Both the position numbers and the translations under genes were made by a program. 64,000 bases of DNA from JACDAE01 sp963717195. GTDB taxonomy: Bacteria; Chloroflexota; Ktedonobacteria; Ktedonobacterales; Ktedonobacteraceae. The notes beneath the pieces are model-generated. The model saw nothing but the letters and a program-made list of their open reading frames with translations. It was not told the DNA's origin and searched no databases. This document shows positions 35,684 to 46,264 of this stretch, in pieces; position 1 is the first letter of the stretch; each line of letters begins with the position of its first letter. The stretch covers positions 79,352-143,351 of the forward strand of contig CAVQVR010000015.1 in the NCBI GenBank assembly GCA_963717195.1, written 5' to 3'.

Positions 35684-37108
35684 ATGTTCACCCTTAATGA
35701 CATAATTCAAGGCAACGTGGACAGAGTACGCCTGCTGAGTAGCCAGAGCCCCAGTCCTGCTATGGTTTTTCGTTCCGCTCATCACGATAGCCGCCAGATC
35801 CGTGCTGGAGATCTTTTTATTGCTATTAAAGGGGCCAGAGTCGATGGGCAACGTTTTATTCCCTCAGTTGCTCAGGCAGGCGCACTGGGAGCACTTTGTA
35901 GCGAGCCGAGCACTGATGTTCCACCCGATTTCTTGCAGATTGTCGTACCGGATGTAGTGGAAGCGTTGCAAGCCACAGCACGTGTACGCACACAACGGCA
36001 GGAGCATACTACACTCATCGGTATTACTGGCAGCAATGGCAAGACTAGCACAAAAGAAGCCATCGCCGAAGTGCTCAGTCATAAGGCACTGACGCTCAAA
36101 ACGCAGGCATCGTACAATAATGAGATCGGATATCCGCTGACGTTGTTGCGCCTGGAGCCTGAACATCGCTATGCAGTACTGGAGATGGGTGCGCAATGGG
36201 TAGGTGAGCTCGCATGGCTTTGCCGTACGATTGCCAGTCCGAACTGGTCTCTCATCACCAACGTTGGTACATCACACCTTGAATTTTTCAAATCGCAGGA
36301 ACGTATTGCAATCGCCAAAAGCGAACTGGTGCAGGCGCTCGCCAGCGATGGCATAGCTATTTTGAACTATGACGATCTTAATGTACGTAGTATGAGTATG
36401 AAGACGCAGGCACGCATTCTCTATTATGGCTTTGAAGACGGTGCACAGGTACGCGCCAGTTCGATAGGTGGCGATACACTTTTTGGGAGAAGCTTTACCT
36501 TAAGCTACCAGAATCAGCAACGTCACATACAGTTACACCTGCCAGGCGAACATGGCGTTCTAATTGCATTAGCTGCTGCTGCCGTTGGATGTGCCGCTGA
36601 GATGTCTCTTGATGAGATTGGTACCGCACTGGAAACATTGGCTCCCGCGAAAGGGCGCGGCGAGATTAAACCGGGTCCAAACGGCAGCACGATTGTTGAC
36701 GATACCTATAATGCCAGTCGTCAATCAATCGCCGCTATCACCAGCGCTATGCATGCCACAGCCTTACCATCTACAAGCAAACGCTGGGCCATCGTAGGCG
36801 ATATCTTCGAACTGGGTCCCTTCGCTCAAGAGGAACATCAGATGAGCGGCGAGATTATGGCCCATACTGTCGATTACTTGATCGCGCTCGGCACTGAGGC
36901 ACGCTTCTATGTCGAAGGCGCACTAAAAGCTGGAATGCCTGCAAAAAATACTCATTATTTTCGCTCGAATGTAGACGATAGCGCTGCATTGGAAACAGCT
37001 AAACAGGCCATAGCAGATCTGCTCAAGCGAGATGTAAAAAGCGGCGACCTGGTGCTCATCAAAGGCTCGCGGGGTATGCGCATGGAAACGCTGCTAGAAA
37101 TGCTATAA
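35684..37108 (+). CDS. murF: UDP-N-acetylmuramoyl-tripeptide--D-alanyl-D-alanine ligase
   Basis: This 474-residue Mur ligase adds D-Ala-D-Ala to the UDP-MurNAc-tripeptide in the last cytoplasmic step of peptidoglycan precursor synthesis. Seen are the N-terminal substrate domain ([30 protein letters not shown]), the ATP P-loop [19 protein letters not shown], the ALGALE-like [24 protein letters not shown], and the C-terminal domain [22 protein letters not shown] and [13 protein letters not shown]. It precedes ddl by 65 bases on the same strand, matching the substrate flow since Ddl makes D-Ala-D-Ala. Confidence 0.95.
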   Translation: MFTLNDIIQGNVDRVRLLSSQSPSPAMVFRSAHHDSRQIRAGDLFIAIKGARVDGQRFIPSVAQAGALGALCSEPSTDVPPDFLQIVVPDVVEALQATARVRTQRQEHTTLIGITGSNGKTSTKEAIAEVLSHKALTLKTQASYNNEIGYPLTLLRLEPEHRYAVLEMGAQWVGELAWLCRTIASPNWSLITNVGTSHLEFFKSQERIAIAKSELVQALASDGIAILNYDDLNVRSMSMKTQARILYYGFEDGAQVRASSIGGDTLFGRSFTLSYQNQQRHIQLHLPGEHGVLIALAAAAVGCAAEMSLDEIGTALETLAPAKGRGEIKPGPNGSTIVDDTYNASRQSIAAITSAMHATALPSTSKRWAIVGDIFELGPFAQEEHQMSGEIMAHTVDYLIALGTEARFYVEGALKAGMPAKNTHYFRSNVDDSAALETAKQAIADLLKRDVKSGDLVLIKGSRGMRMETLLEML

Positions 37109-37173
37109 GATATTTACACAGTTCTCGATCCCTCTGGGTGAAACCTGAACTATGCAATGGAAGGATTAAAAAA

Positions 37174-38298
37174 ATGGCAGAAAAGAAAATACGCGTCGGC
37201 CTTATTTTTGGTGGTCGCTCAGGAGAGCACGATGTTTCGCTTGCTTCGGCCAGATCAGTTATGGCGAATCTAGATACAAATAAATATGAGGTTGTACCGA
37301 TAGGCATCACCAGAACCGGTACCTGGCTGCTAGGAACAGAGCCAGCCAGCTTACAAGCGGCCAACGAGAGCGTTTCGCAAGAAGGCGTTGCTGGTGAGAC
37401 AACGACTGCTGTTACATTGACGGGCGACCCCAGCTTGCGCCGCCTCATCCCTTTACAGAGTAGCGAACCGCTCCAGAATAACGGAGCATTGGATGTTATC
37501 TTCCCGGTTCTGCATGGCACATATGGTGAAGACGGCACATTGCAGGGACTGCTGGAGATGGCGAATGTTCCCTACGTTGGTTGTGGCGTGCTGGGTGCAG
37601 CACTGGGCATGGACAAAGAAAAGATGAAGATGATCTTCAAAACGGTCAACCTGCCCGGCGTTGCTTATCTGGTTTATCGACGTAACGAGTGGGAGCGCTC
37701 ACCGAAGACCATTCTGGATGCCATCGAGCAACAACTGGGCTATCCTAACTTCGTTAAACCCGTTAATCTGGGATCAAGCGTGGGCATCAATAAAGCACAC
37801 AATCGGGCAGAGCTGGAACATGCCATCCATGTTGCCGCAGAGTACGATCATAAGATCATTATCGAGCATGGCATCAATTGCCGCGAACTGGAATGCGCTG
37901 TGCTGGGCAATGATGAACCTATCGCCTCAGTCGTCGGCGAAATCCTGGCCAGCAACGAATTTTATGACTACAACGCAAAATACCTGGACAACAAATCGCA
38001 GTGTATCATTCCCGCAGATCTTCCTCAAGCAACGGCAGAAGAGATACGTCGCCAGGCGGTACAGGCATTCCTGGCCCTTGACCTGAGTGGACTGGCACGC
38101 GTCGACTTTTTCCTGGAGAAAGAGACGGGCCAGGTTTATATTAACGAGGTCAATACTTTACCAGGCTTCACCGAGATCAGTATGTATCCCAAGCTGTGGG
38201 AAGCAAGCGGTCTTCCCTATCCAGAATTATTGGACAGGCTGATCGAACTGGCACTGGAGCGTCACGCGGACCGCCAGCGCAATCGCACCAGTCGCTAA
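37174..38298 (+). CDS. ddl: D-alanine--D-alanine ligase
   Basis: The 374-residue ATP-grasp ligase has [19 protein letters not shown] at the start, [57 protein letters not shown] and the C-terminal metal site [10 protein letters not shown] plus [20 protein letters not shown]. These are all Ddl hallmarks. The Tyr after the glycine-rich loop region supports D-Ala rather than D-lactate specificity, but I did not align this. The ATG at 37174 follows GGAAGGA; the frame is open to 37138. It forms a unit with murF upstream and the epimerase 21 bases downstream. Confidence 0.95.
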   Translation: MAEKKIRVGLIFGGRSGEHDVSLASARSVMANLDTNKYEVVPIGITRTGTWLLGTEPASLQAANESVSQEGVAGETTTAVTLTGDPSLRRLIPLQSSEPLQNNGALDVIFPVLHGTYGEDGTLQGLLEMANVPYVGCGVLGAALGMDKEKMKMIFKTVNLPGVAYLVYRRNEWERSPKTILDAIEQQLGYPNFVKPVNLGSSVGINKAHNRAELEHAIHVAAEYDHKIIIEHGINCRELECAVLGNDEPIASVVGEILASNEFYDYNAKYLDNKSQCIIPADLPQATAEEIRRQAVQAFLALDLSGLARVDFFLEKETGQVYINEVNTLPGFTEISMYPKLWEASGLPYPELLDRLIELALERHADRQRNRTSR

Positions 38299-38319
38299 GG
38301 TAGCAGGAGAGGACATCAT

Positions 38320-39393
38320 ATGTCAGGCACGATTATTCAAGCGATCACCGTTGAACCGTTAACGATCCAACTGCTGGAGCCTTTCACTATTGCTACAGGC
38401 AGTGTCTCCGCCGCCAAAAACGTTCTGATCACCGTCACGCTCAATGATGGCAGCATTGGTTATGGCGAGAGCGCACCGTTCCCACCCAGCACGGGCGAAT
38501 CCCAGGAAACCGCCCTGGTAGCGGCTCTCAGTTGTGCGGAACTGCTCAAAGGACGTGACGCAGCTCAGTGGCGTGTCCTCTCCCACCTTATCCATAGCAT
38601 CTACTACGCTCAAGCCACCGTCTGTGCGGGTATGGAGATGGCTATTCTCGACGCACTCACACGCTCTTACGGTATTCCATTATACGTCTTTTTTGGTGGC
38701 GCAACTTCATTTATTGAAACTGACATAAGCATTCCCCTGGTTACGCCCGAGCATGCATACGACCTGGCACAAGAAATAGCTGCGCACGGCATCAAGCGCA
38801 TCAAAGTTAAAGTTGGTCAGAATCTGCGCGAGGACGTAGATCGCGTTGAAGCCATCCGCAATGGAGCTCCGCATCTCGGCCTCACGCTCGACGCCAACCA
38901 GGGCTATACACCCGGTGAGGCCCTGCTCTGCCTGGAAGCACTCGATGACCGCGATATCCGCCCCTTCATGATGGAACAACCAGTCCACAAGGACGACTAC
39001 GAGGGTATGCGCTACGTTACGCAACATACTACAGTCCCCATCGCCGCCGACGAAAGCGCCGATAGCCCTTCCTCTGTCGCCCGCCTGATTGCTATGGGGG
39101 CAGCCAATGTTATTACAATAAAACTGATGAAAAGTGGTGTTGTGGGTGCGCTCGATATTGCTGCTTTATGTCGTAGCAACCATACACAACTGATGATCGG
39201 CTCAATGATTGAGTCGCGCCTGGCGGTTAGCTTTGCGACTCATCTGACTGCGGGGCTGGGTGGATTTCGTTTTATCGACCTGGATACTCCTACACTGCTG
39301 ACGAATGACCCTTTTGTGGGAGGATATGAGCAGCGAGGGGGTGTATACGACGTTTCGGGGGTGCAACAGGGATCTGGAGTACAGAAAAGATAG
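38320..39393 (+). CDS. Dipeptide (L-Ala-D/L-Glu type) epimerase, enolase superfamily
   Basis: The 357-residue member of the muconate-lactonising/mandelate racemase class has an N-terminal capping domain (VTLNDGSIGYGESAPFPPSTGE) and a barrel with KRIKVKVGQ (catalytic KxK), TLDANQGY (metal Asp), MMEQPVHKDD (metal Glu), IAADESADS (metal Asp) and ITIKLMKSG (second catalytic Lys). These place it with Ala-Glu epimerases that recycle murein peptides. It starts 21 bases after ddl with AGGAGAGG before the ATG, so the operon joins synthesis and recycling of cell-wall peptide. Exact dipeptide specificity is inferred. Confidence 0.9.
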   Translation: MSGTIIQAITVEPLTIQLLEPFTIATGSVSAAKNVLITVTLNDGSIGYGESAPFPPSTGESQETALVAALSCAELLKGRDAAQWRVLSHLIHSIYYAQATVCAGMEMAILDALTRSYGIPLYVFFGGATSFIETDISIPLVTPEHAYDLAQEIAAHGIKRIKVKVGQNLREDVDRVEAIRNGAPHLGLTLDANQGYTPGEALLCLEALDDRDIRPFMMEQPVHKDDYEGMRYVTQHTTVPIAADESADSPSSVARLIAMGAANVITIKLMKSGVVGALDIAALCRSNHTQLMIGSMIESRLAVSFATHLTAGLGGFRFIDLDTPTLLTNDPFVGGYEQRGGVYDVSGVQQGSGVQKR

Positions 39394-39507
39394 CGCAAAA
39401 AGCTTTTTGCATCGAACAAATTAAAATTCACAAAAACCTCACAGTAGCTTTTTCGGCATGTGTTATACTTCCGCTTACACTATATAGTAAGTGGAGGTGA
39501 ATAAAAT

Positions 39508-40419
39508 ATGGCGAAACTCTGGGATGAGAGTATGAAAACGCTTGTACGAGCAAACCCGCAAGCATTTGTCCGCTGGCTTATTCCAAATGCGAAATTTATT
39601 AGAGAGCACCGTGAGAAGTTAAAGGTCTGGGACCAGGAGGTGGATATACTCATTGAAGTACTGGTCAATGGAGAAATCATGCTGCTCCACGTTGAGTTCC
39701 AGACCTACAATGATACCACTATGCCAGAGCGCCTCTTGCGGTATAATGTAGCAGCAAGATACGAACACGAACTTCCAGTCCTGTCATTTGTGATCTATCT
39801 CCTGAAGGATGGTAATATTGTACCATCGCCCCTGATATGGATCGTTCCAACAGGTCAGGAAGTACTTCACTTTCATTTTCACACTATCGAAATTGGAGAT
39901 CTTTCTCCAGAGGATATTCGGAGTACAGGAGAAGTCAACTTATTACCACTCCTACCTCTGACCAGAGGTGGAGCAACACGTAATATAGTGAGTAGTATGC
40001 TCAGAGAGTTAGATATTCCCGAGCACAAAGAATTGGCCTTGCTTGGATTCAAACTGGCATCGCTTGTCTTCAAGCGTAAGAGCCAGAACGATCTTGAATG
40101 GCTGATAAGGAGCTTTAAAGAGATGCACGATATTCTGCATGATACTCCAATCTATCAATTGATTCTTGAAGAAGGACGTGAGAAGGGGCTTGAGCAGGGA
40201 CTCGCAAAAGCGAGAGAGGAAGAGCGTTTAAATCTGCGCCTGATCCTGGTCAACATCGCTCAGACACGTTTCCCTGACCTGGTTGATATGGTAAAAGCAC
40301 GCACGAATAGTATTGAGGATATCAATGCATTACGGCAACTCGTGATCAATTTTGGGACGGCAGAGAATAGTGAGAAAATTCAGCAGTATCTCACCAATGG
40401 CGATAAACTTATCAATTGA
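39508..40419 (+). CDS. Rpn family PD-(D/E)XK nuclease/transposase-like protein
   Basis: The protein has 303 residues. The N-terminal half carries the recombination-promoting nuclease core. Asp in EVDILIEVLVNGE, then LHVEFQTYNDTTMPERLLRYN (E-x-Q catalytic strand), and VLSFVIYLLKDG are typical of RpnA-type proteins (PF04754-like). The C-terminal half has a charged helix (LILEEGREKGLEQGLAKARE) of the kind often repeated in this family. GTGGAGG precedes the ATG. Such genes are often numerous and horizontally spread; RpnA promotes RecA-independent recombination in E. coli. A terminator follows. Confidence 0.88.
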   Translation: MAKLWDESMKTLVRANPQAFVRWLIPNAKFIREHREKLKVWDQEVDILIEVLVNGEIMLLHVEFQTYNDTTMPERLLRYNVAARYEHELPVLSFVIYLLKDGNIVPSPLIWIVPTGQEVLHFHFHTIEIGDLSPEDIRSTGEVNLLPLLPLTRGGATRNIVSSMLRELDIPEHKELALLGFKLASLVFKRKSQNDLEWLIRSFKEMHDILHDTPIYQLILEEGREKGLEQGLAKAREEERLNLRLILVNIAQTRFPDLVDMVKARTNSIEDINALRQLVINFGTAENSEKIQQYLTNGDKLIN

Positions 40420-40450
40420 CTCACAGCTTCTCACTAACCGAGAGTTGAGC

Positions 40451-40494
40451 GACCTCCTGAGACCCTGGTGGTAGGGAACTCAGGAGGTCTCTTT
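40451..40494 (+). terminator. intrinsic terminator after the Rpn gene
   Basis: GACCTCCTGAG and CTCAGGAGGTC are perfect 11-bp arms with a 17-base loop, followed by TCTTT, about 30 bases after the stop. Confidence 0.75.
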
Positions 40495-40566
40495 GCACTA
40501 ACTTCTTCCCAATAACTCAGGACAGAGCCAGTGTGTGTCAAGATACAAATTGCGAAAGGATCTGGG

Positions 40567-41966
40567 TTAATACCAGTAATGAGTCAGTTCTTCTACCAAC
40601 TCTGCCACTTTTGGTGTTCCCCAGCCGGTTGCTGCATCCCAACCAGGAGTTGCCTGATAGCCAGCCGTCTCATTCGTTCCATTGTTGCCGACCGTAATAT
40701 CGTGATAGGCTTCTTTCGCCTCAAAGCGGTTACTCCCAATCTGGTACAGCGCAGGATTCAGGAAGCCTAACGGGTGATGAGCATACTGGTTGGCATCAGC
40801 TGTGATACCTGCCCACTGTGGAGATCCTTCGCTGGTACCACCGAAGAGATAAAATGCATTGGCTGCTCCCCCAGAAAGCCCAGATAAACAGGGACAGAGG
40901 TATATGGATCGGCATTATAGGAGATATCAGGCAGGCCACGATGCCCATTCAATTCCTTCTGAACCGTTTTGGGCAAAGTATCTTTTTGATAGTCTGGTTC
41001 CTTGAAAAACTGACTTACTCCACCACCAGTCGCCGACTGATCAATTTTCTGCGTTGCCAGATCATTCCAGACCGTCTCAGACTGATAGTTCCCTTTTGTG
41101 TCAGCATACAGGCTGGTACCCCCAACCGCTGTAACATATGGCGATGAGGCTGGAAACCCAACCGTGGGGAAGGGGTAGATGTTGCCCGCTACATCAACGT
41201 TGGCAGTTCCAGAATCGCCCGCCGATGCAAAAACGCTGACGTGTGCTTCAGCAGCTTGTTTATAGAACGTCTCAAACTTATCAAGGACGAATTCACTGGA
41301 TTTGTCGAACAGGGTGTTCTCAGTAGTACTCCAGCTCTGTGAGATAATTTTTCCTAGATGATAGTCAATTGCATACTTCTCCAGAGCCAGAAACTGAGGC
41401 ATACCCTGCACACCTTCCGTCTCAGAGACGGGACTCGTCAGCACAACGATGTTCGCATCTGGTGCCAGAGCATGCGACCACTGCACATCTAGTGATGTCT
41501 CCTCGGCCCAACCAACCTGATCACCGTTAGTCGGATCAAAGGGAACGCTTCCCAGAGGTGCAAGCTGTTTGATGCTTGGTGGATCAGGTAGACCATAGCC
41601 AGCATCGAAGGTCTTCAGGTCACTTACTAGCGTCGGGCTCCCAAACGAGTCGATAATGACAATCGTCTGACCCTTCCCTGCAAAGCCCGCTTTAAGGAGT
41701 GGAGTTACATCATATGCGTTGCGAATCTCCTGTGGGCTATAGCAGGGCACATTAAATGTTGCGCGGCATTGCGCATCCGTAGGAGCGGCACTACTGATAC
41801 GCCCAAGCATCTTCGCAAGAGGGTGGAAGAGTTCTTGCGAGGGCCGTACATTGTTTTGCGTGACCCCAGCCGCCGTAAGCAACGAGGCCAGCAGCAACAA
41901 TGCCATCACCATAAGTATATGCAAACGCACGCGGAGAAATGGAGAACGAATAGAAGGGTAATTCAA
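40567..41966 (-). pseudogene. Sedolisin (S53) serine-carboxyl peptidase, C-terminus frameshifted
   Basis: The TTG start follows AGAAGGAG. A signal-like helix (ILMVMALLLLASLLTAAGV) leads to a short propeptide-free-looking start and the S53 catalytic domain. Catalytic Glu and Asp are in WAEETSLDVQWSHALAP, and the oxyanion Asp is in FASAGDSGTANV. At a run of five C on the plus strand (40868-40872) the frame breaks. Adding one base restores GFLGGAANAFYLFGGTSEGS, which holds the catalytic Ser in GGTSEGSP, and continues through GWDAATGWGTPK to a stop at 40567. As read, the 399-residue product lacks the nucleophile and calcium site, so it would be inactive. Confidence 0.87.
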
Positions 41967-42432
41967 ATATATAACTCCTTCTCGGTAGAAAAGAAGAAAC
42001 TATCTATGGGATCATCATGTGGGCAAAGAGAAAAAGATGTGCCTATCCCTAAGCGCTTAGATATGAGAGAATATGGTAATACAGAATTCCCCGCGCAGAT
42101 CAACGTCATGGGTATCGGTTATCAGGATTGGTAGCGATGGAAAGGACTGGCACCCTTGTTCACCTCACATTGAAGCATCTATGTTCCCCTACATAGTTCT
42201 TCCAACGAATACAATGTAACAACATTTAAGTTTAGCACACTAACGCAAAAATAGCATGTGAAATGCCATTATGTCAAGCAAGCTAACCTGTATCTGCTCA
42301 AAGGGAAACTGCCCTCTTTTCTTTTGAGCAGATGCAGGTCACGCAAGGAACACCTCACTGCTGTTATCCTGGCATCTCTTGCGGATACGACACCTGTGGA
42401 AGCTCATAACCATCATTGTTTTCTGTTATATA
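41967..42432. other. 466-bp intergenic region with one hairpin
   Basis: A perfect ATCTGCTCAAA / TTTGAGCAGAT stem (42292-42302 and 42323-42333) lies near the end of the ABC transporter gene. The upstream 300 bases hold no ORF with a ribosome site. The sedolisin promoter should be at its left edge. Confidence 0.5.
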
Positions 42433-44286
42433 TCAGCGATACGCCTCCGCCTGCAAATTGAACAGCTCAGCATAGCGCCCATCTAACGCCATCAGTTCCT
42501 CGTGCGATCCGCTTTCAATAATACCGCCATGCTCAATTACGAAGATACGATCAGCCAGGCGCACGGTACTGAAACGATGGCTGATAAAGAGCGCGGTCTT
42601 GCCCTCAGTCAATGTGCGGAAATGCTCAAAGACTTCGTATTCGGCGCGGGCATCTAGCGAACTGGTTGGCTCGTCGAGAACAAGAATACGCGCATCGCGC
42701 ATAAATGCCCGCGCCAATGCAACTTTCTGCCACTCACCACCACTTAATTGCATACCATCCTTAAACCAGCGTCCAAGCATCGTATCATATCCATCGGGAA
42801 GGCGCTCAATGACAGCGTTAGCCCCACTTTTGCGGGCTGCACTCACCACAAGATCCTCATTCTCGATCTCATTGATACGTCCCACGCCGATATTCTCACG
42901 CGCACTCATATAATAGTTAACGTAATCCTGGAAAATGACGCCAACCTGTTCGCGCAGATCCTTGAGATCATACTCTTTGATATTGCGACCACCAATGAAA
43001 ATCTCACCCTCATCGGGATCATACAGACGCGTCAACAACTTCACCAGCGTGGTCTTGCCAGCACCATTGCGCCCCACCAGCGCGATAGCCTCACCTGCTT
43101 TAATAGTGAAACTTACATGCTTCAATGCTGCCTGCGTGACGGGATCTTTGCCGGGATACGTGAAGCTGACATCGCGGAACTCGACTTCCAGACCCTTTAC
43201 ATCTGGCAACGGCTCAACTGGCTTTGGCTCCTTCGGCGATACAATCTTCGGCTCATATTCCAGAAACTCAAAAAGCGTCCCTATGTAGAGATTGCTCTCA
43301 TACGTTCCGGAGATACCATTCAGTAACCCCTGAAAACTCTGTCCGGCCTGCACTGCTGATTGTGTGTAAAGAATCAAGTTACCAAGTGGAAGGCCATTGG
43401 TTATTGCTCGCAGAGCCACGTACAGATAGATCGTACTATTCGCTGCTACGGTCAACCCCGACCACAAAAAGTTCATCAAATAACGTCGGACTATAATGTT
43501 CTTGTCTTCTTCGTAAAGCTTATTCGCCAGATGCTTGAAACGCTCGATAAAAAAGCGGCCAAGATTGAATAGTTTCACTTCCTTGTTATAGGTATCGGTT
43601 GTCATGAGCATATTGAAATATTGCATAATACGGCGCTCAGGCGATTGACGACGCATACGCTGATATCCTCTCCACCCAAAACGAATGCTAGAAAAAAAGG
43701 CTGGAATAGGCACGATCAGCGATACTAGCGCCAGCCACCATGCTAACCGCGTGAGTAGAAAGATCATTGAGAACATGGTGATTGCGGTCTGACACAGACC
43801 AAATGTCTGCGATACCATCGTCACTGGCTGATACGTAGATTGGTCTGCCGCTCGCCGCATCTTATCGTAAAACTCTGGATTCTCAAAATACGACAGGTCG
43901 AGCGTATCCGATTTCTCCAAAATCATAAACTGTATGCGGTTCGAGACTCTTTCTTGTAAGAGTTGCTGCGTAATATTACTCAGTGTACTCAGCAAACTGG
44001 AGAACAGACCTATCCCTACTTGCAAACCTATAGGCAACCAGATTGGGCTTATGCTATGTATACGCAGCCCTTCAACAACACTATTGATTACTAGATTCGT
44101 AATCCACAGGCTAATCGCAGGCGTAAAACCTTGCAGTATACTCAAAAGGCCCATGGTGAGCGTCAACAACACACTTGTATCCCATACCAGCTTTAACACG
44201 CGAGGTAAGCTGGTGAAAGCTTCCGGAACCTGCTTCCAGCTAAAATTATCAGGCGTTCCTCTGCCAGATATGATCATCTGTCTCAT
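42433..44286 (-). CDS. ABC transporter, fused permease and ATPase (exporter type)
   Basis: The protein has 617 residues. Six membrane helices lie in the first 330 residues. The ATPase domain has Walker A ALVGRNGAGKTTLVKLL, Q-loop VGVIFQDYVNYYMSA, signature LSGGEWQKVALARAF, Walker B ILVLDEPTSSLD and the switch His in ALFISHRFSTV. Half-transporters of this type dimerise and export lipids, peptides or drugs; the cargo cannot be told here. The N-terminal 35 residues are cytoplasmic. No close site precedes the ATG at 44286 and a second ATG lies 9 bases later. It stands alone. Confidence 0.93.
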   Translation of the reverse strand: MRQMIISGRGTPDNFSWKQVPEAFTSLPRVLKLVWDTSVLLTLTMGLLSILQGFTPAISLWITNLVINSVVEGLRIHSISPIWLPIGLQVGIGLFSSLLSTLSNITQQLLQERVSNRIQFMILEKSDTLDLSYFENPEFYDKMRRAADQSTYQPVTMVSQTFGLCQTAITMFSMIFLLTRLAWWLALVSLIVPIPAFFSSIRFGWRGYQRMRRQSPERRIMQYFNMLMTTDTYNKEVKLFNLGRFFIERFKHLANKLYEEDKNIIVRRYLMNFLWSGLTVAANSTIYLYVALRAITNGLPLGNLILYTQSAVQAGQSFQGLLNGISGTYESNLYIGTLFEFLEYEPKIVSPKEPKPVEPLPDVKGLEVEFRDVSFTYPGKDPVTQAALKHVSFTIKAGEAIALVGRNGAGKTTLVKLLTRLYDPDEGEIFIGGRNIKEYDLKDLREQVGVIFQDYVNYYMSARENIGVGRINEIENEDLVVSAARKSGANAVIERLPDGYDTMLGRWFKDGMQLSGGEWQKVALARAFMRDARILVLDEPTSSLDARAEYEVFEHFRTLTEGKTALFISHRFSTVRLADRIFVIEHGGIIESGSHEELMALDGRYAELFNLQAEAYR

Positions 44287-44558
44287 AAAAATGTTCGTCT
44301 TTCCGTTGCTTCTGAAATACTCTCAAAGATTATAGACGTGCTTCTTACTAAGAATTTAAATTATTATCAATTGCGCGAACCATCCCATGCTTATAATCTT
44401 CCACTTTATATATGAGACAAGTATAGCTCAAAAAGCTGTACGTTACATCGTTCCTGACGACAGGTTTTTGGACAGGTAGAATTGATGGGTATGGCCTGTC
44501 AATTTCTACAGCGAGCGCGGTAAACCTGGCCCCTACATTTATATTATATACTTTGTTC

Positions 44559-45485
44559 ATGTTAGAGCATGAAACGAGTTTGGCGTCTCTTTCTCCTTTG
44601 CCGGTTTTTGTTGATACCGATATTGGAGATGATATCGATGATGCTCTCGCGCTCGCATTGCTCCTGTGTTCACCTGAGGTGTCGGTGGTTGGTATATCCA
44701 CTGTCTTTGGCGACACCTATTTACGGGCGCGATTGGCTGTATACCTGCTTCAGACATATGGATTTTCTGGCATTCCGGTTGCGGCAGGTCAGGAGCTACC
44801 ACTCCTCTTGCGCCATCGTCCATCTGGCGTCTGCCAGGCCACTGTACTCCCTGAGAAGCTTGCACTCCCGCTCAGTTCTTTGTCTGGATCAGAATTGCTG
44901 CTTCAGATAGCTCACATGTATCCTGGCCAACTCACGCTCCTCTGCCTTGGTCCGTTAACGAATGTGGCGCTGGCCCTCCAACAAGAACCAGACCTGGGTT
45001 CATTATTGCGACAGGTTTTCTTTATGGGCGGAGCCAGTCGGCTATCCAGGCCAGATTGGAATGTGAGAAGCGACGCTCAGGCAGCCCATCTTCTGCTGGA
45101 GGCTCGACTCCCGGTAACGATGATCGGTTTGAATGTAACTGCCTCCTGCCACTTGCAACGGGACGATGTTGCACGTCTTAATGGTGCGAAAAGTCCACAA
45201 TTGCATCTACTTTCACGCATGGTTGCGGCATGGCAAGAGCACCAACCCTGGTGGCGTTCGCAGCTTCCTTATTTGCACGATCCGCTCGTCGTTGCTGCCC
45301 TCTGTGCCCCCCAATTTTTTCGCTTTGCCTCGCTTCCTGTCCGCGTTCTCACACGAGGACCACTGGTCGGCTGGACTATACCACACTGGTTGAACGGGCC
45401 GATGGTGCGTGCAGCTCTCTCAGTAGAAAACGCTCAGGCACGTACCTGGATACTCCAGCGCTTACTTGCTACTGAAGCTGAGTAG
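44559..45485 (+). CDS. Inosine-uridine preferring nucleoside hydrolase family protein
   Basis: The 308-residue enzyme splits the N-glycosidic bond of ribonucleosides. The N-terminal calcium site is VDTDIGDDIDDALALALLL (DxDxxxDD). Further signs are VVGISTVFGD, LTLLCLGPLTNVALAL, FFMGGAS and the C-terminal LHDPLVVAALCAP (calcium Asp). The ATG at 44559 has no ribosome site, and a TATATTATATACT box lies 8-15 bases upstream, so the mRNA may be leaderless. A TTG at 44553 is an alternative. The final 17 bases overlap the convergent methyltransferase gene. Confidence 0.9.
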   Translation: MLEHETSLASLSPLPVFVDTDIGDDIDDALALALLLCSPEVSVVGISTVFGDTYLRARLAVYLLQTYGFSGIPVAAGQELPLLLRHRPSGVCQATVLPEKLALPLSSLSGSELLLQIAHMYPGQLTLLCLGPLTNVALALQQEPDLGSLLRQVFFMGGASRLSRPDWNVRSDAQAAHLLLEARLPVTMIGLNVTASCHLQRDDVARLNGAKSPQLHLLSRMVAAWQEHQPWWRSQLPYLHDPLVVAALCAPQFFRFASLPVRVLTRGPLVGWTIPHWLNGPMVRAALSVENAQARTWILQRLLATEAE

Positions 45486-46140
45486 CATCGACGCGCATAA
45501 TCCATCCACGCCACACCACATCAATCGGAAAATTCTGAGCCACAACTACCCGCAAACCAGCTCTCTGGCAGAGATGCTGCGCTTCAGATAAAGTATAAGC
45601 CCGGACGTGCTGGGGATCAATGCGTCGCGTGACCCACTCGAATATCCTCCAGGGAAAAGGAAAACCGCGCCGCGCATAATCTTCGATCACGAATTGTCCC
45701 TGGGGCGCGAGTAACTCAGCTAAGCCTCGCAACACTTCTACTGGATCGTTCACGTTATGCAGAGCATTAGCACAGGTAATTAAATCGAAGGACGCCGCTT
45801 CATAGGGCAAACCGGCTTTTTCCCCTGCACGTAGAGATGCATGGATAAATCGAGCTGTCGAATCCCCTTTGATAGAGAGACGAGCCTGAGTGAGCATATC
45901 CTCGCTCGCATCAACTCCATACAGTTCAGCACATGGAATGAGATGGGCCAGTTGCTTTAAAAGTAGGCCGGTTCCACATGCTGCGTCTAATATACGGGGC
46001 GGATGCTCTCGTGTTTTACAAATTTTCTCCAGTTGCGCAAAATCAATGACGGAACGAACGGCAGCATGGGTCTTTTCAGAAAATACCTTCCATCTCTGGT
46101 TGTAGGATCGTGCTCGCTTTTTGGTATAATAGGTTCTCAT
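45469..46140 (-). CDS. Class I SAM-dependent methyltransferase
   Basis: The protein has 223 residues. Motif I is ILDAACGTGLLLKQLA, the acidic turn is ELYGVDASEDML, motif II/III is FDLITCANALHNVNDPVEVLRGLAELLAPQG, and FVIEDYARRGFPFPW follows. This is the ubiquinone/menaquinone-methyltransferase-like (Methyltransf_11/25) class, whose substrate cannot be predicted. A weak GAGAAG site lies before the ATG. It is separated from the upstream phosphatidyltransferase gene by a palindromic repeat, so co-transcription is uncertain. Confidence 0.88.
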   Translation of the reverse strand: MRTYYTKKRARSYNQRWKVFSEKTHAAVRSVIDFAQLEKICKTREHPPRILDAACGTGLLLKQLAHLIPCAELYGVDASEDMLTQARLSIKGDSTARFIHASLRAGEKAGLPYEAASFDLITCANALHNVNDPVEVLRGLAELLAPQGQFVIEDYARRGFPFPWRIFEWVTRRIDPQHVRAYTLSEAQHLCQRAGLRVVVAQNFPIDVVWRGWIMRVDATQLQ

Positions 46141-46174
46141 CCGCTATTAGCTTCTCCTTTGTAGACTGCCCACG

Positions 46175-46252
46175 GGCTTGTAAACGGTGCCCCTACAGTT
46201 GGGGTGAGGATGTTCTCGCATGGCCAAACTGTAGGGGCGCCATTTACAAGCC
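46175..46252. repeat. palindromic GCGCCCCTA repeat
   Basis: Arms 46175-46200 and 46227-46252 pair over 26 bp with two mismatches (core GCCCCTACAGTT). It is the same family as at 28869 and lies between two genes of one direction. Confidence 0.78.
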
Positions 46253-46264
46253 TGTTTGACATTG

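Noticed and set aside
41769..42134. 121-codon plus-strand frame across the sedolisin start
   Set aside because: It runs antisense to the sedolisin signal region, with no ribosome site and implausible composition.
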